Shown here: piece after piece, positions 26,932 to 35,930 of the stretch
Layout of the letters: each line of letters begins with the position of its first letter
How positions within the stretch are numbered: the first letter of the stretch is position 1
Assembly (NCBI GenBank): GCA_036666555.1
Contig: JAVWVS010000001.1
Span: 62,001-126,000 of the forward strand
Reading direction: 5' to 3'
DNA from: UMGS1251 sp036666555
Lineage (GTDB): Bacteria; Bacillota; Clostridia; Lachnospirales; Lachnospiraceae
Length of the DNA: 64,000 nucleotides
Position numbers and translations under genes: made by a program
The notes under the pieces: generated by a model
The model's database searches: none
Told to the model about the DNA's origin: nothing
Seen by the model: the letters and a program-made list of their open reading frames with translations, nothing else

Positions 26932-29724
26932 ATGAAAAAGTTAGAAGAAATCCAAGAAGATATTAAGATGCTTTCCCTCCCGATTGGATTGATGATTGTA
27001 ACTGCATACCCGGAATTCAAAATTCTTTCCGTGAATCATAGATTCATTAGTATGTTAGGATTTGACAGCGAGGAAGAAATGCTTCACGTATTTCATCAGA
27101 GTGCATGGAATTGTGTGCATTTTGAAGATGTAGCAGAGCTGAAAGAAAAGGCGGCAAAACGAAATGGTGACTTTGGACCTTATGCAATCTCTTATCGGGC
27201 AACGAAAAAGGATGGAGGGTATATATGGGTGGACCAACATTCACAGCATACCTGTGATATAAATGGAAATGAACTTGTGATTGCATATTATACGGATATT
27301 ACGGCGCAAAAGCAGTTGGAAGAAAAAATCCGAGCGGAATCAAAAAAATATGAAACAGCTGTCAAAGCCTCCAATATTAATATATGGGAATACGAGTATG
27401 AAACAGGTGCTATGACTATTTTCACAACGTCATCCAAAATGAAATCTCAAAATATTACGATTGAGAACTATGTCAAAACAGCTTTGGATGAAGGATATAT
27501 CCGTAAGGACAGTCAGGCTGTTTTTCTTGAGATGGTTCAAAAACTAAAACAGGGTGAAAAGGAAGTGACTGCAGACCTTTGGATTCGAGAACAAAAAGCG
27601 GGGGACTTTTGGTGTGAACGGGTCATTTATACGAATATTTTTGACAATGCAGGGAAGCCTATCAAAGCATATTGTGTAGGAAGAGATGTGACCAAAGAAA
27701 AAGAAGCGGAAAAACGTTATCACGACGAGGTATCTTATAGAGAAGCAATGCAGAATGCTACGTTGGGATCTATCAATGTGAATTTGACAACCAACCAAAT
27801 TCTGGATTACAAAAGCAAATTCCAGGCTCAGACAAAAAAGATGAAGGAAGCGAAAACAGCGCAGGAATATTTTGAAAAGGTGTACCGGGAATTGACTACG
27901 GAGGAAATGCAAAGACAATGTGCGACGTTATTTAATCGAGAAGAGTTGCTAAGACGTTTTGCAAACGGTGAAACTACGGTTTCTTTAGAAGTGACAAGAA
28001 CGATAGAAGATTATAGATGTTGGGTAGTTTTTACCGCGCATATGATGAAAAGGCCAGGGGATAAAGAGGTTGTCGCTTTTTTATATTCGACGGATATTAC
28101 CAATGAAAGAACGATGCAAAAAGTAATGAATGCCATTGTGAAAACGGATTATGATTTTTTGGTCGTGGTGGATTCACAGCGAAATTCCGCAACCCGTTAC
28201 AGTGAAAACAATCTTGGAAAAGAGTATGTGCAAGAAAGTCGGAATTTTGAAGAGGATACACGCAATTATGTGCGTACTTATATTTGCAAAGAAGATGTCT
28301 CACGTGTGATGGAGGAAATTGCAACAAAGAATATTTTGAAACAATTGGATGACCATGGAAGTTATTGTATTTTTTATGGAACCCCGAATCAAAATGGTAC
28401 TATTTCAAAAAAACAATTGCGATTTTGTTATATTGATATAGAATTAAGGATTTTTCTAATGACAAGAACGGATATTACAACGGTGGTGCAAGAGCAGGAG
28501 AAGAAAAATCAGGAGCTAGTAGCTGCGCTGGACATGGCAGAACGTGCAAATGCTGCAAAATCAGAATTTTTGTCGCGTATTAGTCACGAAATCAGAACGC
28601 CCATGAATGCCATTATTGGCATGTCAAAAATAGCAGAACAAAAAATTGACGATAAAGTATTTGCAACGGAATGTATTGAAAAATCTCTTTATGCTTCACA
28701 ATATTTGTTGTCTTTGCTCAATGATATTTTAGATATGTCTCGCATTGAAAGTGGGAAAGTAGTACTGAAAAAGGAGACGATTGTTTGCCAAAACTGTCTG
28801 GATTCCATTAACGCCATTGTTGGGATGCAGGCCAAGGAAAAAGGAGTGATTTTTGTAACTAGTGCGTTTGTGGATTCGAATGGCAGGTATAAAGGCGATT
28901 CGGTCCGATTGCAACAGATTTTGATTAATATTCTATCGAATGCGGTTAAATTCACACCGAAAGGCGGAACGGTTTGTCTTGAAATTACACAGGTGGATGC
29001 AGATGACAAAAAGGTCGTTATGTGTTTTAAAATCAGTGATACGGGAATTGGAATTGGAGAAGCGTTTTTGCCGGATTTATTCAAACCATTTGCCCAAGAA
29101 TATAGTGGTTCCACTTCAAGCTACGGGGGCAGTGGGCTGGGACTTGCAATTTCAAAGAACTTAGTGGAACTGATGGGTGGAGATATTTCGGTAAAAAGCA
29201 AGATAGGTGAAGGCAGTGTTTTTACCGTGCATATGCCATTGGGAATATTAGAGTCACAAAATTCTGACCATGGAAACCAGTCAGAGGAGAAAGGTAATCA
29301 AGCAGAAGAATACGATTTTAGTGGAAAAAGATTTTTGTTGGTGGAGGATCATCAACTGAATATTATGGTTGCCAAGAGGCTTTTGGAATTTAAAAAAGCG
29401 CAGGTGGATGTGGCGAAAAATGGAAAGATAGCATTGGAACTGATTTCCAAGGAAGTGAAACAGCAATATGATGCGATTCTAATGGATATTCGAATGCCAG
29501 TCATGGATGGCGTACAAGCGGCAGAAGGGATTCGGAATCTGGATAGGGAATGGGCAAAGACGTTGCCGATTATTGCAATGTCAGCTAATACATTTGACGA
29601 TGATATTAGTAAATCGAAAGAAGCCGGGATGAATGCGCATATTGCAAAACCAATTGATCCGGAACTATTGTATCGTACTTTATATCAGCTTTTACCAAGA
29701 GAAAGTGAGAAAACGAATGAATGA
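26932..29724 (+). CDS. Hybrid sensor histidine kinase with one receiver domain
   Basis: This 930-residue cytoplasmic kinase is related to its upstream neighbour. It starts with a PAS domain (LPIGLMIVTAYPEFKILSVN, about 15-125) and a second PAS-like unit (about 135-260). A long sensor region follows, then HisKA (FLSRISHEIRTPMNAIIG, His near 552), HATPase (NILSNAVKFTPKGG near 665, DTGIGIGE, GGSGLGLAI) and a receiver domain (LLVEDHQLN near 802, ILMDIRMPVMDG near 850). The two kinases share sensor-core phrases such as YSTDITNERTMQKV and YATDIDQKKMERAL, which suggests tandem duplication. The ribosome site GGAGG lies in the last codons of the previous gene. Confidence 0.93.
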   Translation: MKKLEEIQEDIKMLSLPIGLMIVTAYPEFKILSVNHRFISMLGFDSEEEMLHVFHQSAWNCVHFEDVAELKEKAAKRNGDFGPYAISYRATKKDGGYIWVDQHSQHTCDINGNELVIAYYTDITAQKQLEEKIRAESKKYETAVKASNINIWEYEYETGAMTIFTTSSKMKSQNITIENYVKTALDEGYIRKDSQAVFLEMVQKLKQGEKEVTADLWIREQKAGDFWCERVIYTNIFDNAGKPIKAYCVGRDVTKEKEAEKRYHDEVSYREAMQNATLGSINVNLTTNQILDYKSKFQAQTKKMKEAKTAQEYFEKVYRELTTEEMQRQCATLFNREELLRRFANGETTVSLEVTRTIEDYRCWVVFTAHMMKRPGDKEVVAFLYSTDITNERTMQKVMNAIVKTDYDFLVVVDSQRNSATRYSENNLGKEYVQESRNFEEDTRNYVRTYICKEDVSRVMEEIATKNILKQLDDHGSYCIFYGTPNQNGTISKKQLRFCYIDIELRIFLMTRTDITTVVQEQEKKNQELVAALDMAERANAAKSEFLSRISHEIRTPMNAIIGMSKIAEQKIDDKVFATECIEKSLYASQYLLSLLNDILDMSRIESGKVVLKKETIVCQNCLDSINAIVGMQAKEKGVIFVTSAFVDSNGRYKGDSVRLQQILINILSNAVKFTPKGGTVCLEITQVDADDKKVVMCFKISDTGIGIGEAFLPDLFKPFAQEYSGSTSSYGGSGLGLAISKNLVELMGGDISVKSKIGEGSVFTVHMPLGILESQNSDHGNQSEEKGNQAEEYDFSGKRFLLVEDHQLNIMVAKRLLEFKKAQVDVAKNGKIALELISKEVKQQYDAILMDIRMPVMDGVQAAEGIRNLDREWAKTLPIIAMSANTFDDDISKSKEAGMNAHIAKPIDPELLYRTLYQLLPRESEKTNE

Positions 29725-30058
29725 GATACTTGAAAAATTAGAGCAATATGGTGCAGATGTAACAGGAGCAATGGGACGATTTTTGGATGACGAAGATTTA
29801 TACCAAACATGTTTTGTGGTTTTTTTAAAGGATGAGTCGTTCCAAAAGCTGGGGGAAGCAATTGCAAAAAAAGAGTATGAAAAATCCTTTGAATATGCCC
29901 ATACGCTGAAAGGGGTGGCAGGAAATATGGGACTTACTCCGATGTATCAAGTGCTGTGTGATATGGTGGAAGACTTGAGAAAAGAGGAGTATTCAAATTT
30001 ATCAGAATACTACAAAGAGGTGATGGATCAGTTGAGAATACTTGAACAATGGGCATAA
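29717..30058 (+). CDS. Stand-alone Hpt phosphotransfer protein
   Basis: This 113-residue helical protein has the Hpt signature HTLKGVAGNMGL, where the His (about residue 61) accepts phosphate from a receiver domain. Phosphate can then pass to another receiver, here most likely in the hybrid kinases or in the GGDEF/EAL protein. ATG 29717 overlaps the preceding stop codon in ATGAATGA, so translation is coupled. An earlier in-frame start at 29633 lies deep in the previous gene and is rejected. Confidence 0.9.
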   Translation: MNEILEKLEQYGADVTGAMGRFLDDEDLYQTCFVVFLKDESFQKLGEAIAKKEYEKSFEYAHTLKGVAGNMGLTPMYQVLCDMVEDLRKEEYSNLSEYYKEVMDQLRILEQWA

Positions 30059-30101
30059 CAATGATATGATTGGTGAAATGTGAGAACTGATGGAGCGTTA
30101 G

Positions 30102-31019
30102 ATGATTAAAAAAATTTTTAGTAAAGTCAATAAAATAGCGGAGAAGATGAACGAAGATCACACAGGAGCTTATGCGGCGCAATCGGCGTTTTTCATGGTG
30201 CTTTCTTTGATTCCAATTCTTTTGCTACTGCTTACAATGGTTCAATATACACCACTAACGAAAGCAGATGTACTTACGGCGGTAAAAGAAGTATTTCCAA
30301 AATCCTTTAATACCATGCTGGTAGAGGTTGTGTATCAGGTATACAATCAATCTGGAGCGATTGTACCCATTACTGCCATTGTGGCACTGTGGTCCGCGGG
30401 GCGCGGTGTGCTGGCGATGACATCAGGATTAAACTGCGTATATGAAAGAAGAGAGACTAGAAATTATCTTTTCCTACGTATTCGCGCCACTTTTTATACG
30501 GTTATGTTTATTGTCATTATTATACTATCGCTTGCCATGCTGGTGTTTGGTAATTCCATTAGTTTATTGGTAGATGCCCATGCTCCCATATTTTCCGGAA
30601 TTACCAACTTTATGATTGAAATTCGTACGGTAACTGCGTTTTTTGTGCTGGTATTTTTTTCGACGATGATATATGGATTTTTGCCAAATACAAAAGCAAG
30701 ACTCCGTCAGCAAATTCCAGGGGCTGTATTTAACTCTCTGGGTTGGCTTTTGATGTCGTTTTTCTTCTCTGTTTACTTAAAAATATTCAAAGGATTTTCA
30801 GATATGTACGGCAGTTTAACAACGATTATTTTAGTTATGCTGTGGCTGTATTTTTGTATGTACATTATGCTCTTGGGTGGAGAATTGAATATGTTTTTGA
30901 AAAAAATAATGGGAGAATATTTTTGGTATAGCGAAAAATATAAAGAAAAACAGCAAGGAAATAACAAGGAAAGAAGAAAGCATCTTGACATCCACAACCG
31001 TAATGAGTACAATGGATAG
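30102..31019 (+). CDS. YihY/BrkB-family inner-membrane protein
   Basis: This 305-residue polytopic protein has about six hydrophobic helices and the family signs GAYAAQSAFFMVLSLIPILLLL near the N-terminus and the WSAGRGVLAMTSGLNCVYE and GFLPNTK regions. The family was once called RNase BN and is now treated as a membrane protein of unknown transport role. It follows the Hpt gene by 43 bases without a terminator. Its last 12 codons contain the promoter of the downstream T-box-pheST unit. Confidence 0.9.
   Translation: MIKKIFSKVNKIAEKMNEDHTGAYAAQSAFFMVLSLIPILLLLLTMVQYTPLTKADVLTAVKEVFPKSFNTMLVEVVYQVYNQSGAIVPITAIVALWSAGRGVLAMTSGLNCVYERRETRNYLFLRIRATFYTVMFIVIIILSLAMLVFGNSISLLVDAHAPIFSGITNFMIEIRTVTAFFVLVFFSTMIYGFLPNTKARLRQQIPGAVFNSLGWLLMSFFFSVYLKIFKGFSDMYGSLTTIILVMLWLYFCMYIMLLGGELNMFLKKIMGEYFWYSEKYKEKQQGNNKERRKHLDIHNRNEYNG
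30985..31013 (+). promoter_or_regulatory. SigA-type promoter of pheST, inside the end of yihY
   Basis: TTGACA at 30985-30990, a 17-base spacer and TACAAT at 31008-31013 lie within the last codons of the upstream membrane protein gene. The predicted start near 31020 coincides with the beginning of the T-box leader. Confidence 0.75.
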
Positions 31020-31290
31020 GAAATATGAAAAGATAAAAGCAATGATTGTGTCAGTAGAGACCCACCTTCTAGCAGAGAGAGGAAGCCATAGGCTGCAAGT
31101 TTCCTTTAGTTCAGATGGTAATCGAAATTCCCACAGGAGCTGCATTTCCGAACAAATACACTTGATATTGATAGAAAAGTAAGAAATGACGTATGTGCAC
31201 GTTACGCAAAACTAAGAGCTTACAAAAATGTAAGAACTAGGGTGGTACCGCGATAAAACTTCGTCCCTTTCCGGGAGGAAGTATTTTTTT
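31020..31290 (+). promoter_or_regulatory. T-box riboswitch, phenylalanine specific
   Basis: The leader contains the T-box sequence AGGGTGGTACCGCG (31239-31252) that pairs with the acceptor end of uncharged tRNA. Stem I is marked by CAGTAGAGACCC and by the GGCTGCAAG motif near 31092-31100. The 3' side of the specifier loop reads GGAGCTGCAT, then TTC at 31146-31148, then CGAAC; by the usual layout TTC is the specifier, a Phe codon. A terminator follows: CTTCGTCCC (31259-31267) pairs with GGGAGGAAG (31273-31281), then T-run 31284-31290. Uncharged tRNA-Phe would stabilise the antiterminator and turn on pheST. Confidence 0.92.
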
Positions 31291-31316
31291 ACCCAAAAAG
31301 GGACAGGGCAAAAGTC

Positions 31317-31359
31317 AATTGGGGACGTAGTCAACTTCAAAATGGTTACGTCCCCCGTT
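31317..31359. repeat. Second copy of the GGGGACGTAGTC palindromic repeat, one arm decayed
   Basis: Bases 31317-31337 are identical to the 21-base left arm of the palindrome at 7768-7788. The right arm (31340-31359) still shows TTACGTCCCC but has several changes. It sits between the T-box terminator and the pheS ribosome site, so it is transcribed in the pheST leader. Confidence 0.8.
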
Positions 31360-31385
31360 AAGAAAATAACAGGAAGGAGTTTGTC

Positions 31386-32405
31386 ATGAAGGAGAAGTTA
31401 CAGAGTATTAAGGATGAGGCGATGAGGCAGATTCGTGAGTCAGATATGCCGGAGAAGTTGAATGATGTGCGTGTGAAGTTTCTTGGTAAGAAGGGGGAAC
31501 TGACTGCAGTTTTGAAGGGAATGAAGGATGTTGCACCGGAGGAGAGACCGAAGGTGGGTCAGCTTGTGAATGAGACGCGGGAAGCGATTGAGTCTTTGCT
31601 GGAGGAGACGAAGGTGAAGATGGAGAGAGCGATTCGTGAGGAGAAGCTTACGCAGGAAGTGATTGACGTGACGCTTCCATCAAAGAAGAATCAGGTGGGA
31701 CACCGCCATCCCAACACCATTGCGCTGGAAGAGGTGGAGCGTATTTTTGTAGGGATGGGTTATGAAGTGGTGGAAGGTCCGGAAGTGGAGTATGATCTTT
31801 ATAATTTTGAAAAGTTGAATATTCCGGAGGGGCATCCGGCTAAGGATGAGCAGGATACGTTTTATGTGACGAAGGATATTGTGCTTCGGACCCAGACGTC
31901 ACCGGTTCAGGCTCGTGTGATGGAGCAAGGAAAACTCCCCATTCGTATGATTGCTCCGGGCAGAGTTTTTCGATCAGATGAGGTGGACGCTACTCATTCC
32001 CCATCTTTTCAGCAGATTGAGGGACTGGTCATCGATCGTAATATTTCTTTTGCAGATTTAAAGGGAACATTGGAAGTTTTTGCCAAGGAGTTATTTGGGG
32101 AAAATACCAAAACAAAGTTTCGACCTCATCATTTCCCGTTTACAGAACCCAGTGCAGAAGTGGATGTGAGCTGTTTTAAATGTGGTGGCAAAGGTTGTCG
32201 TTTCTGTAAGGGCTCCGGATGGATTGAAATCCTGGGCTGTGGAATGGTTCACCCGCATGTGTTAGAAATGTGCGGAATTGATCCTAACGAATATAGTGGA
32301 TTTGCCTTTGGCGTAGGGTTGGAGCGAATTGCACTGTTGAAATATGAAATCGATGATATGAGACTGTTGTATGAAAACGATATTCGTTTTTTACGCCAGT
32401 TTTAG
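31386..32405 (+). CDS. pheS: Phenylalanyl-tRNA synthetase alpha subunit
   Basis: This is the catalytic subunit of the alpha2beta2 class II synthetase that charges tRNA-Phe. The 339-residue protein has an N-terminal coiled coil (about 1-85), motif 1 HRHPNTIALEEVERIF, motif 2 around FRSDEVDATHSPSFQQIEGL and motif 3 FAFGVGLERIALL. A CFKCGGKGCRFCKGSGW segment near residues 262-279 looks like an inserted zinc-type loop, found in many Firmicutes PheS. It is regulated by the T-box upstream and followed by pheT after 27 bases. Confidence 0.97.
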   Translation: MKEKLQSIKDEAMRQIRESDMPEKLNDVRVKFLGKKGELTAVLKGMKDVAPEERPKVGQLVNETREAIESLLEETKVKMERAIREEKLTQEVIDVTLPSKKNQVGHRHPNTIALEEVERIFVGMGYEVVEGPEVEYDLYNFEKLNIPEGHPAKDEQDTFYVTKDIVLRTQTSPVQARVMEQGKLPIRMIAPGRVFRSDEVDATHSPSFQQIEGLVIDRNISFADLKGTLEVFAKELFGENTKTKFRPHHFPFTEPSAEVDVSCFKCGGKGCRFCKGSGWIEILGCGMVHPHVLEMCGIDPNEYSGFAFGVGLERIALLKYEIDDMRLLYENDIRFLRQF

Positions 32406-32432
32406 CAGAAGAAAGATCAGGAGGAATAGAAA

Positions 32433-34850
32433 ATGGATACATCATTATCTTGGATCAAAGCATATGTACCGGAACTTGACGTAACCCCGCAGGAGTATAC
32501 AGATGCGATGACTTTATCCGGAACAAAAGTGGAAGGCTATAAAGTGCTGGATGCGGATTTGGATAAAATTATTGTGGGACAGATTGAAAAAATAGAAAAA
32601 CATCCGGATGCGGATAAGCTAATTATCTGCAAGGTCAACGTAGGCAATGAAAAGGTGCAAATAGTCACCGGTGCATCAAATGTAAAGGAAGGGGACAAGG
32701 TTCCTGTCGTGTTAGATGGCGGTCGCGTAGCTGGAGGGCATGATGGAACGAAGACTCCCGGAGGCATTAAAATAAAAAAAGGAAAACTGAGAGGAATCGA
32801 GTCATTTGGCATGATGTGTTCCATTGAAGAACTGGGTTCTACGAGGGAAATGTATCCGCAGGCACCGGAAGAAGGAATCTATATCTTAGGGGAAGAAACC
32901 GAAGTGGGTGCAAGTGCCATTGAAGTACTGGGACTTCGCGATGTGGTAGTGGAATACGAAATCACCTCTAACCGGGTAGATTGCTACGGCGTGATTGGTA
33001 TTGCAAGAGAAGCTGCAGCAACCTTTGACAAGCCATTTATCCCACCGGTGGTGGCTGAAACCGGCAATCAGGAAGATGTTAATGCATATGTAAAAGTGAC
33101 GGTAAAAAATGAAACTCTTTGCCCTCGTTATCTTGCCCGTGTGGTGAAAAATATTAAGATAGGGCCGTCACCGGAATGGATGCAGAGAAGATTGGCATCG
33201 GTGGGAATCCGTCCCATTAATAACTTGGTCGATATTACGAACTACGTTATGGAAGAATATGGACAACCCATGCATGCTTATGATTTAAGTACTATTTCCG
33301 GAAATGAAATTGTAGTGCAAACAGCGGAATCGGGACAAAAATTCATAACTTTAGATGGACAAGAACGGGAACTGGATGAAAATGTTCTCATGATTTGCGA
33401 TGGCGAAAAAGCCATTGGGATTGCGGGAATCATGGGTGGCGAAAATTCCATGATTACGGATGAGGTACAGACCATGTTACTGGAGGCAGCATGCTTTGAC
33501 GGTGTGAATATCCGTAAGTCCAGTAAAAAAGTTGGTCTTCGCACTGATGCATCCGGGAAATTTGAAAAGGGGCTGGATCCGAATCAAGCAAAAGAAGCAA
33601 TGGATCGTGCCTGCCAGTTGGTAGTAGAAATGGGTGCCGGAGAAGTGGTAGGAGGAACGGTGGATGTGTATCCAAACAAGAGACAGCCGGTAAGAGTTCC
33701 TTTTGATGCAGAAAAGATTAATGCGCTGTTAGGCACTGACATTTCCCAGGAGACAATGATTGGTTACTTGAAAAAGGTAGAACTTGTGTACGATGCAGCT
33801 ACCCAAGAAATCATTGCACCAACATTTCGCCAAGACATTATTCGACCGGCAGATATTGCAGAAGAAGTGGCGAGATTCTATGGATATGACAATATTCCAA
33901 CTACCCTTCCTAACGGAGAGGCCACGACCGGAAAGCTTCCCTTTAAGCTGCGTGTGGAAGAAGTGGCAAGAGACATTGCAGAGTTCTGCGGATTTAGTCA
34001 AGGAATGACGTATTCTTTTGAAAGTCCCAAGGTGTTTCAGAAATTGATGATTCCCGAAGACTCCAAATTGCGCCAGACAGTGCAAATTACCAATCCATTG
34101 GGAGAAGATTTCAGCATTATGCGAACCACCTCTTTAAATGGAATGCTGGTTTCCCTTTCCACCAATTATAATAGAAGAAATAAAAATGTGCGGTTATATG
34201 AACTGGGCAATATCTATTTACCGAAAATGCTTCCACTTACGGAACTGCCCGAAGAACGGATGCAGTTTACCTTAGGAATGTATGGGGAAGGAGACTTCTT
34301 CAGTATGAAAGGCGTGGTAGAAGAGTTTTTTGAAAAAATAGGACTTCATGAAAAAGAAACCTATGAACCACATGCAGGCAAACCTTTTCTACATCCGGGG
34401 CGTCAGGCTGATATTTTCTATCAAGGAAAAAATGTGGGATATTTAGGGGAAGTACATCCGGAAGTGGCTGAAAATTATGATATTGGAGAACGGGTTTATG
34501 TGGCTGTGATTGATATGCCGGAAGTGGTTGAAATGGCTACTTTTGAACGCAAATTTGAAGGGATTCCAAAATATCCTGCAGTCACAAGAGACATCAGCAT
34601 GGTAGTTCCAAGAGAAATATTAGTAGGTCAAATCGAAGATGTGATTGAAAAACGAGGTGGAGCATATCTGGAAAGTTATGCATTATTTGACCTTTATGAA
34701 GGATCACAAATCAAAGAAGGATACAAATCCGTTGCCTATTCCATCGTATTTCGAGGGAAAGATAAGACTTTAGAAGAAGCGGATGTGTCAGCAGCTATGA
34801 AAAAGATTTTGAATGCACTTCAAGAGATGGGGATTGAACTGCGTCAGTAA
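32433..34850 (+). CDS. pheT: Phenylalanyl-tRNA synthetase beta subunit
   Basis: This 805-residue subunit has an N-terminal OB/EMAP-like tRNA-binding domain (about 40-150, VGQIEKIEKHPDADKL). B3/B4 editing domains follow (about 200-400, with NNLVDITNYVMEEYGQPMHAYD), then B5 (about 405-475) and a degenerate catalytic-like core. It ends in an anticodon-binding ferredoxin-fold domain (about 710-805, FEGIPKYPAVTRDISMVV). The length and domain order are standard. It lies in the T-box controlled unit, 27 bases after pheS and 23 bases before queA. Confidence 0.97.
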   Translation: MDTSLSWIKAYVPELDVTPQEYTDAMTLSGTKVEGYKVLDADLDKIIVGQIEKIEKHPDADKLIICKVNVGNEKVQIVTGASNVKEGDKVPVVLDGGRVAGGHDGTKTPGGIKIKKGKLRGIESFGMMCSIEELGSTREMYPQAPEEGIYILGEETEVGASAIEVLGLRDVVVEYEITSNRVDCYGVIGIAREAAATFDKPFIPPVVAETGNQEDVNAYVKVTVKNETLCPRYLARVVKNIKIGPSPEWMQRRLASVGIRPINNLVDITNYVMEEYGQPMHAYDLSTISGNEIVVQTAESGQKFITLDGQERELDENVLMICDGEKAIGIAGIMGGENSMITDEVQTMLLEAACFDGVNIRKSSKKVGLRTDASGKFEKGLDPNQAKEAMDRACQLVVEMGAGEVVGGTVDVYPNKRQPVRVPFDAEKINALLGTDISQETMIGYLKKVELVYDAATQEIIAPTFRQDIIRPADIAEEVARFYGYDNIPTTLPNGEATTGKLPFKLRVEEVARDIAEFCGFSQGMTYSFESPKVFQKLMIPEDSKLRQTVQITNPLGEDFSIMRTTSLNGMLVSLSTNYNRRNKNVRLYELGNIYLPKMLPLTELPEERMQFTLGMYGEGDFFSMKGVVEEFFEKIGLHEKETYEPHAGKPFLHPGRQADIFYQGKNVGYLGEVHPEVAENYDIGERVYVAVIDMPEVVEMATFERKFEGIPKYPAVTRDISMVVPREILVGQIEDVIEKRGGAYLESYALFDLYEGSQIKEGYKSVAYSIVFRGKDKTLEEADVSAAMKKILNALQEMGIELRQ

Positions 34851-34873
34851 ATAATCAAAGGAGGTAGATCCTC

Positions 34874-35902
34874 ATGATGAAACGAGAGGATTTTAATTAT
34901 GAATTGCCGGAGGAACTGATTGCGCAAGACCCGCTTTTGGATCGCTCCAGTTCCAGACTGATGGTGCTTCACAAAGAAACGGGGAAGGTGGAACATCGGG
35001 GGTTTAAAGAAGTTGTGGAATTCCTAAATCCCGGGGACTGCTTGGTGATCAATGATACCAAGGTGATTCCGGCTAGATTGATTGGTTCCAAGGTAGGTAC
35101 CGATGCCAAAATTGAAGTACTACTACTGAAAAGGAAAGATAACGACATCTGGGAAACCTTGGTGAAACCAGGAAAAAAAGCGAAAATCGGGGCGAAAATC
35201 AGCTTTGGAGAAGGACTTCTCATTGGTGAAGTGGTAGCAGTAGTAGAAGAAGGAAATCGGTTGATTCAATTTCAATATGAAGGAATTTTTGAAGAAATTT
35301 TGGATCGGTTGGGAGAAATGCCTCTTCCACCTTATATTACCCATCATCTGGAAGATCAAAATCGCTATCAGACCGTATATGCGGCCCATAGCGGTTCGGC
35401 TGCGGCACCTACAGCGGGACTTCATTTTACACCAGAGTTGTTAAAACAGATTGAAGAACAAGGCGTGCAGATTGCAAGAATTACCTTGCATGTAGGACTT
35501 GGTACATTCCGTCCCGTAAAGGTGGACAATATTTTGGATCATCATATGCATTCGGAATTTTATCAGATTGAAGAAGAGGCAGCAGAGAAAATAAACAAAG
35601 CAAAAGCGGACGGAAAAAGAGTGATTGCCGTAGGAACGACTAGTTGTCGTACACTGGAATCAGCAGCGCAGGAAGATGGAACTATCCAACCTTCCAGTGG
35701 GTGGACCGAAATATTTATTTATCCGGGATATAAATTCAAGGTATTAGATTGCCTGATTACGAATTTTCATTTGCCGGAATCCACTTTAATTATGCTCGTA
35801 TCTGCACTGGCCGGTCGGGAACAGGTATTGGCAGCTTATGAAGAAGCCGTAGCGAATCAGTATCGCTTTTTTAGTTTTGGAGATGCCATGTTGATTTTGT
35901 AG
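34874..35902 (+). CDS. queA: S-adenosylmethionine:tRNA ribosyltransferase-isomerase (queuosine synthesis)
   Basis: QueA transfers and rearranges the ribose of SAM onto preQ1 in tRNA to give epoxyqueuosine. The 342-residue chain has the typical opening FNYELPEELIAQDP, the conserved RSSSRLMVLH segment and the C-terminal NFHLPESTLIMLVSALAG. The start is the first of two adjacent ATG codons, 8 bases after AAAGGAGGT. It follows pheT closely and may be read from the same T-box controlled transcript. Confidence 0.96.
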   Translation: MMKREDFNYELPEELIAQDPLLDRSSSRLMVLHKETGKVEHRGFKEVVEFLNPGDCLVINDTKVIPARLIGSKVGTDAKIEVLLLKRKDNDIWETLVKPGKKAKIGAKISFGEGLLIGEVVAVVEEGNRLIQFQYEGIFEEILDRLGEMPLPPYITHHLEDQNRYQTVYAAHSGSAAAPTAGLHFTPELLKQIEEQGVQIARITLHVGLGTFRPVKVDNILDHHMHSEFYQIEEEAAEKINKAKADGKRVIAVGTTSCRTLESAAQEDGTIQPSSGWTEIFIYPGYKFKVLDCLITNFHLPESTLIMLVSALAGREQVLAAYEEAVANQYRFFSFGDAMLIL

Positions 35903-35930
35903 TAAAAAGGAATGAAACGGGGGGGAATCA

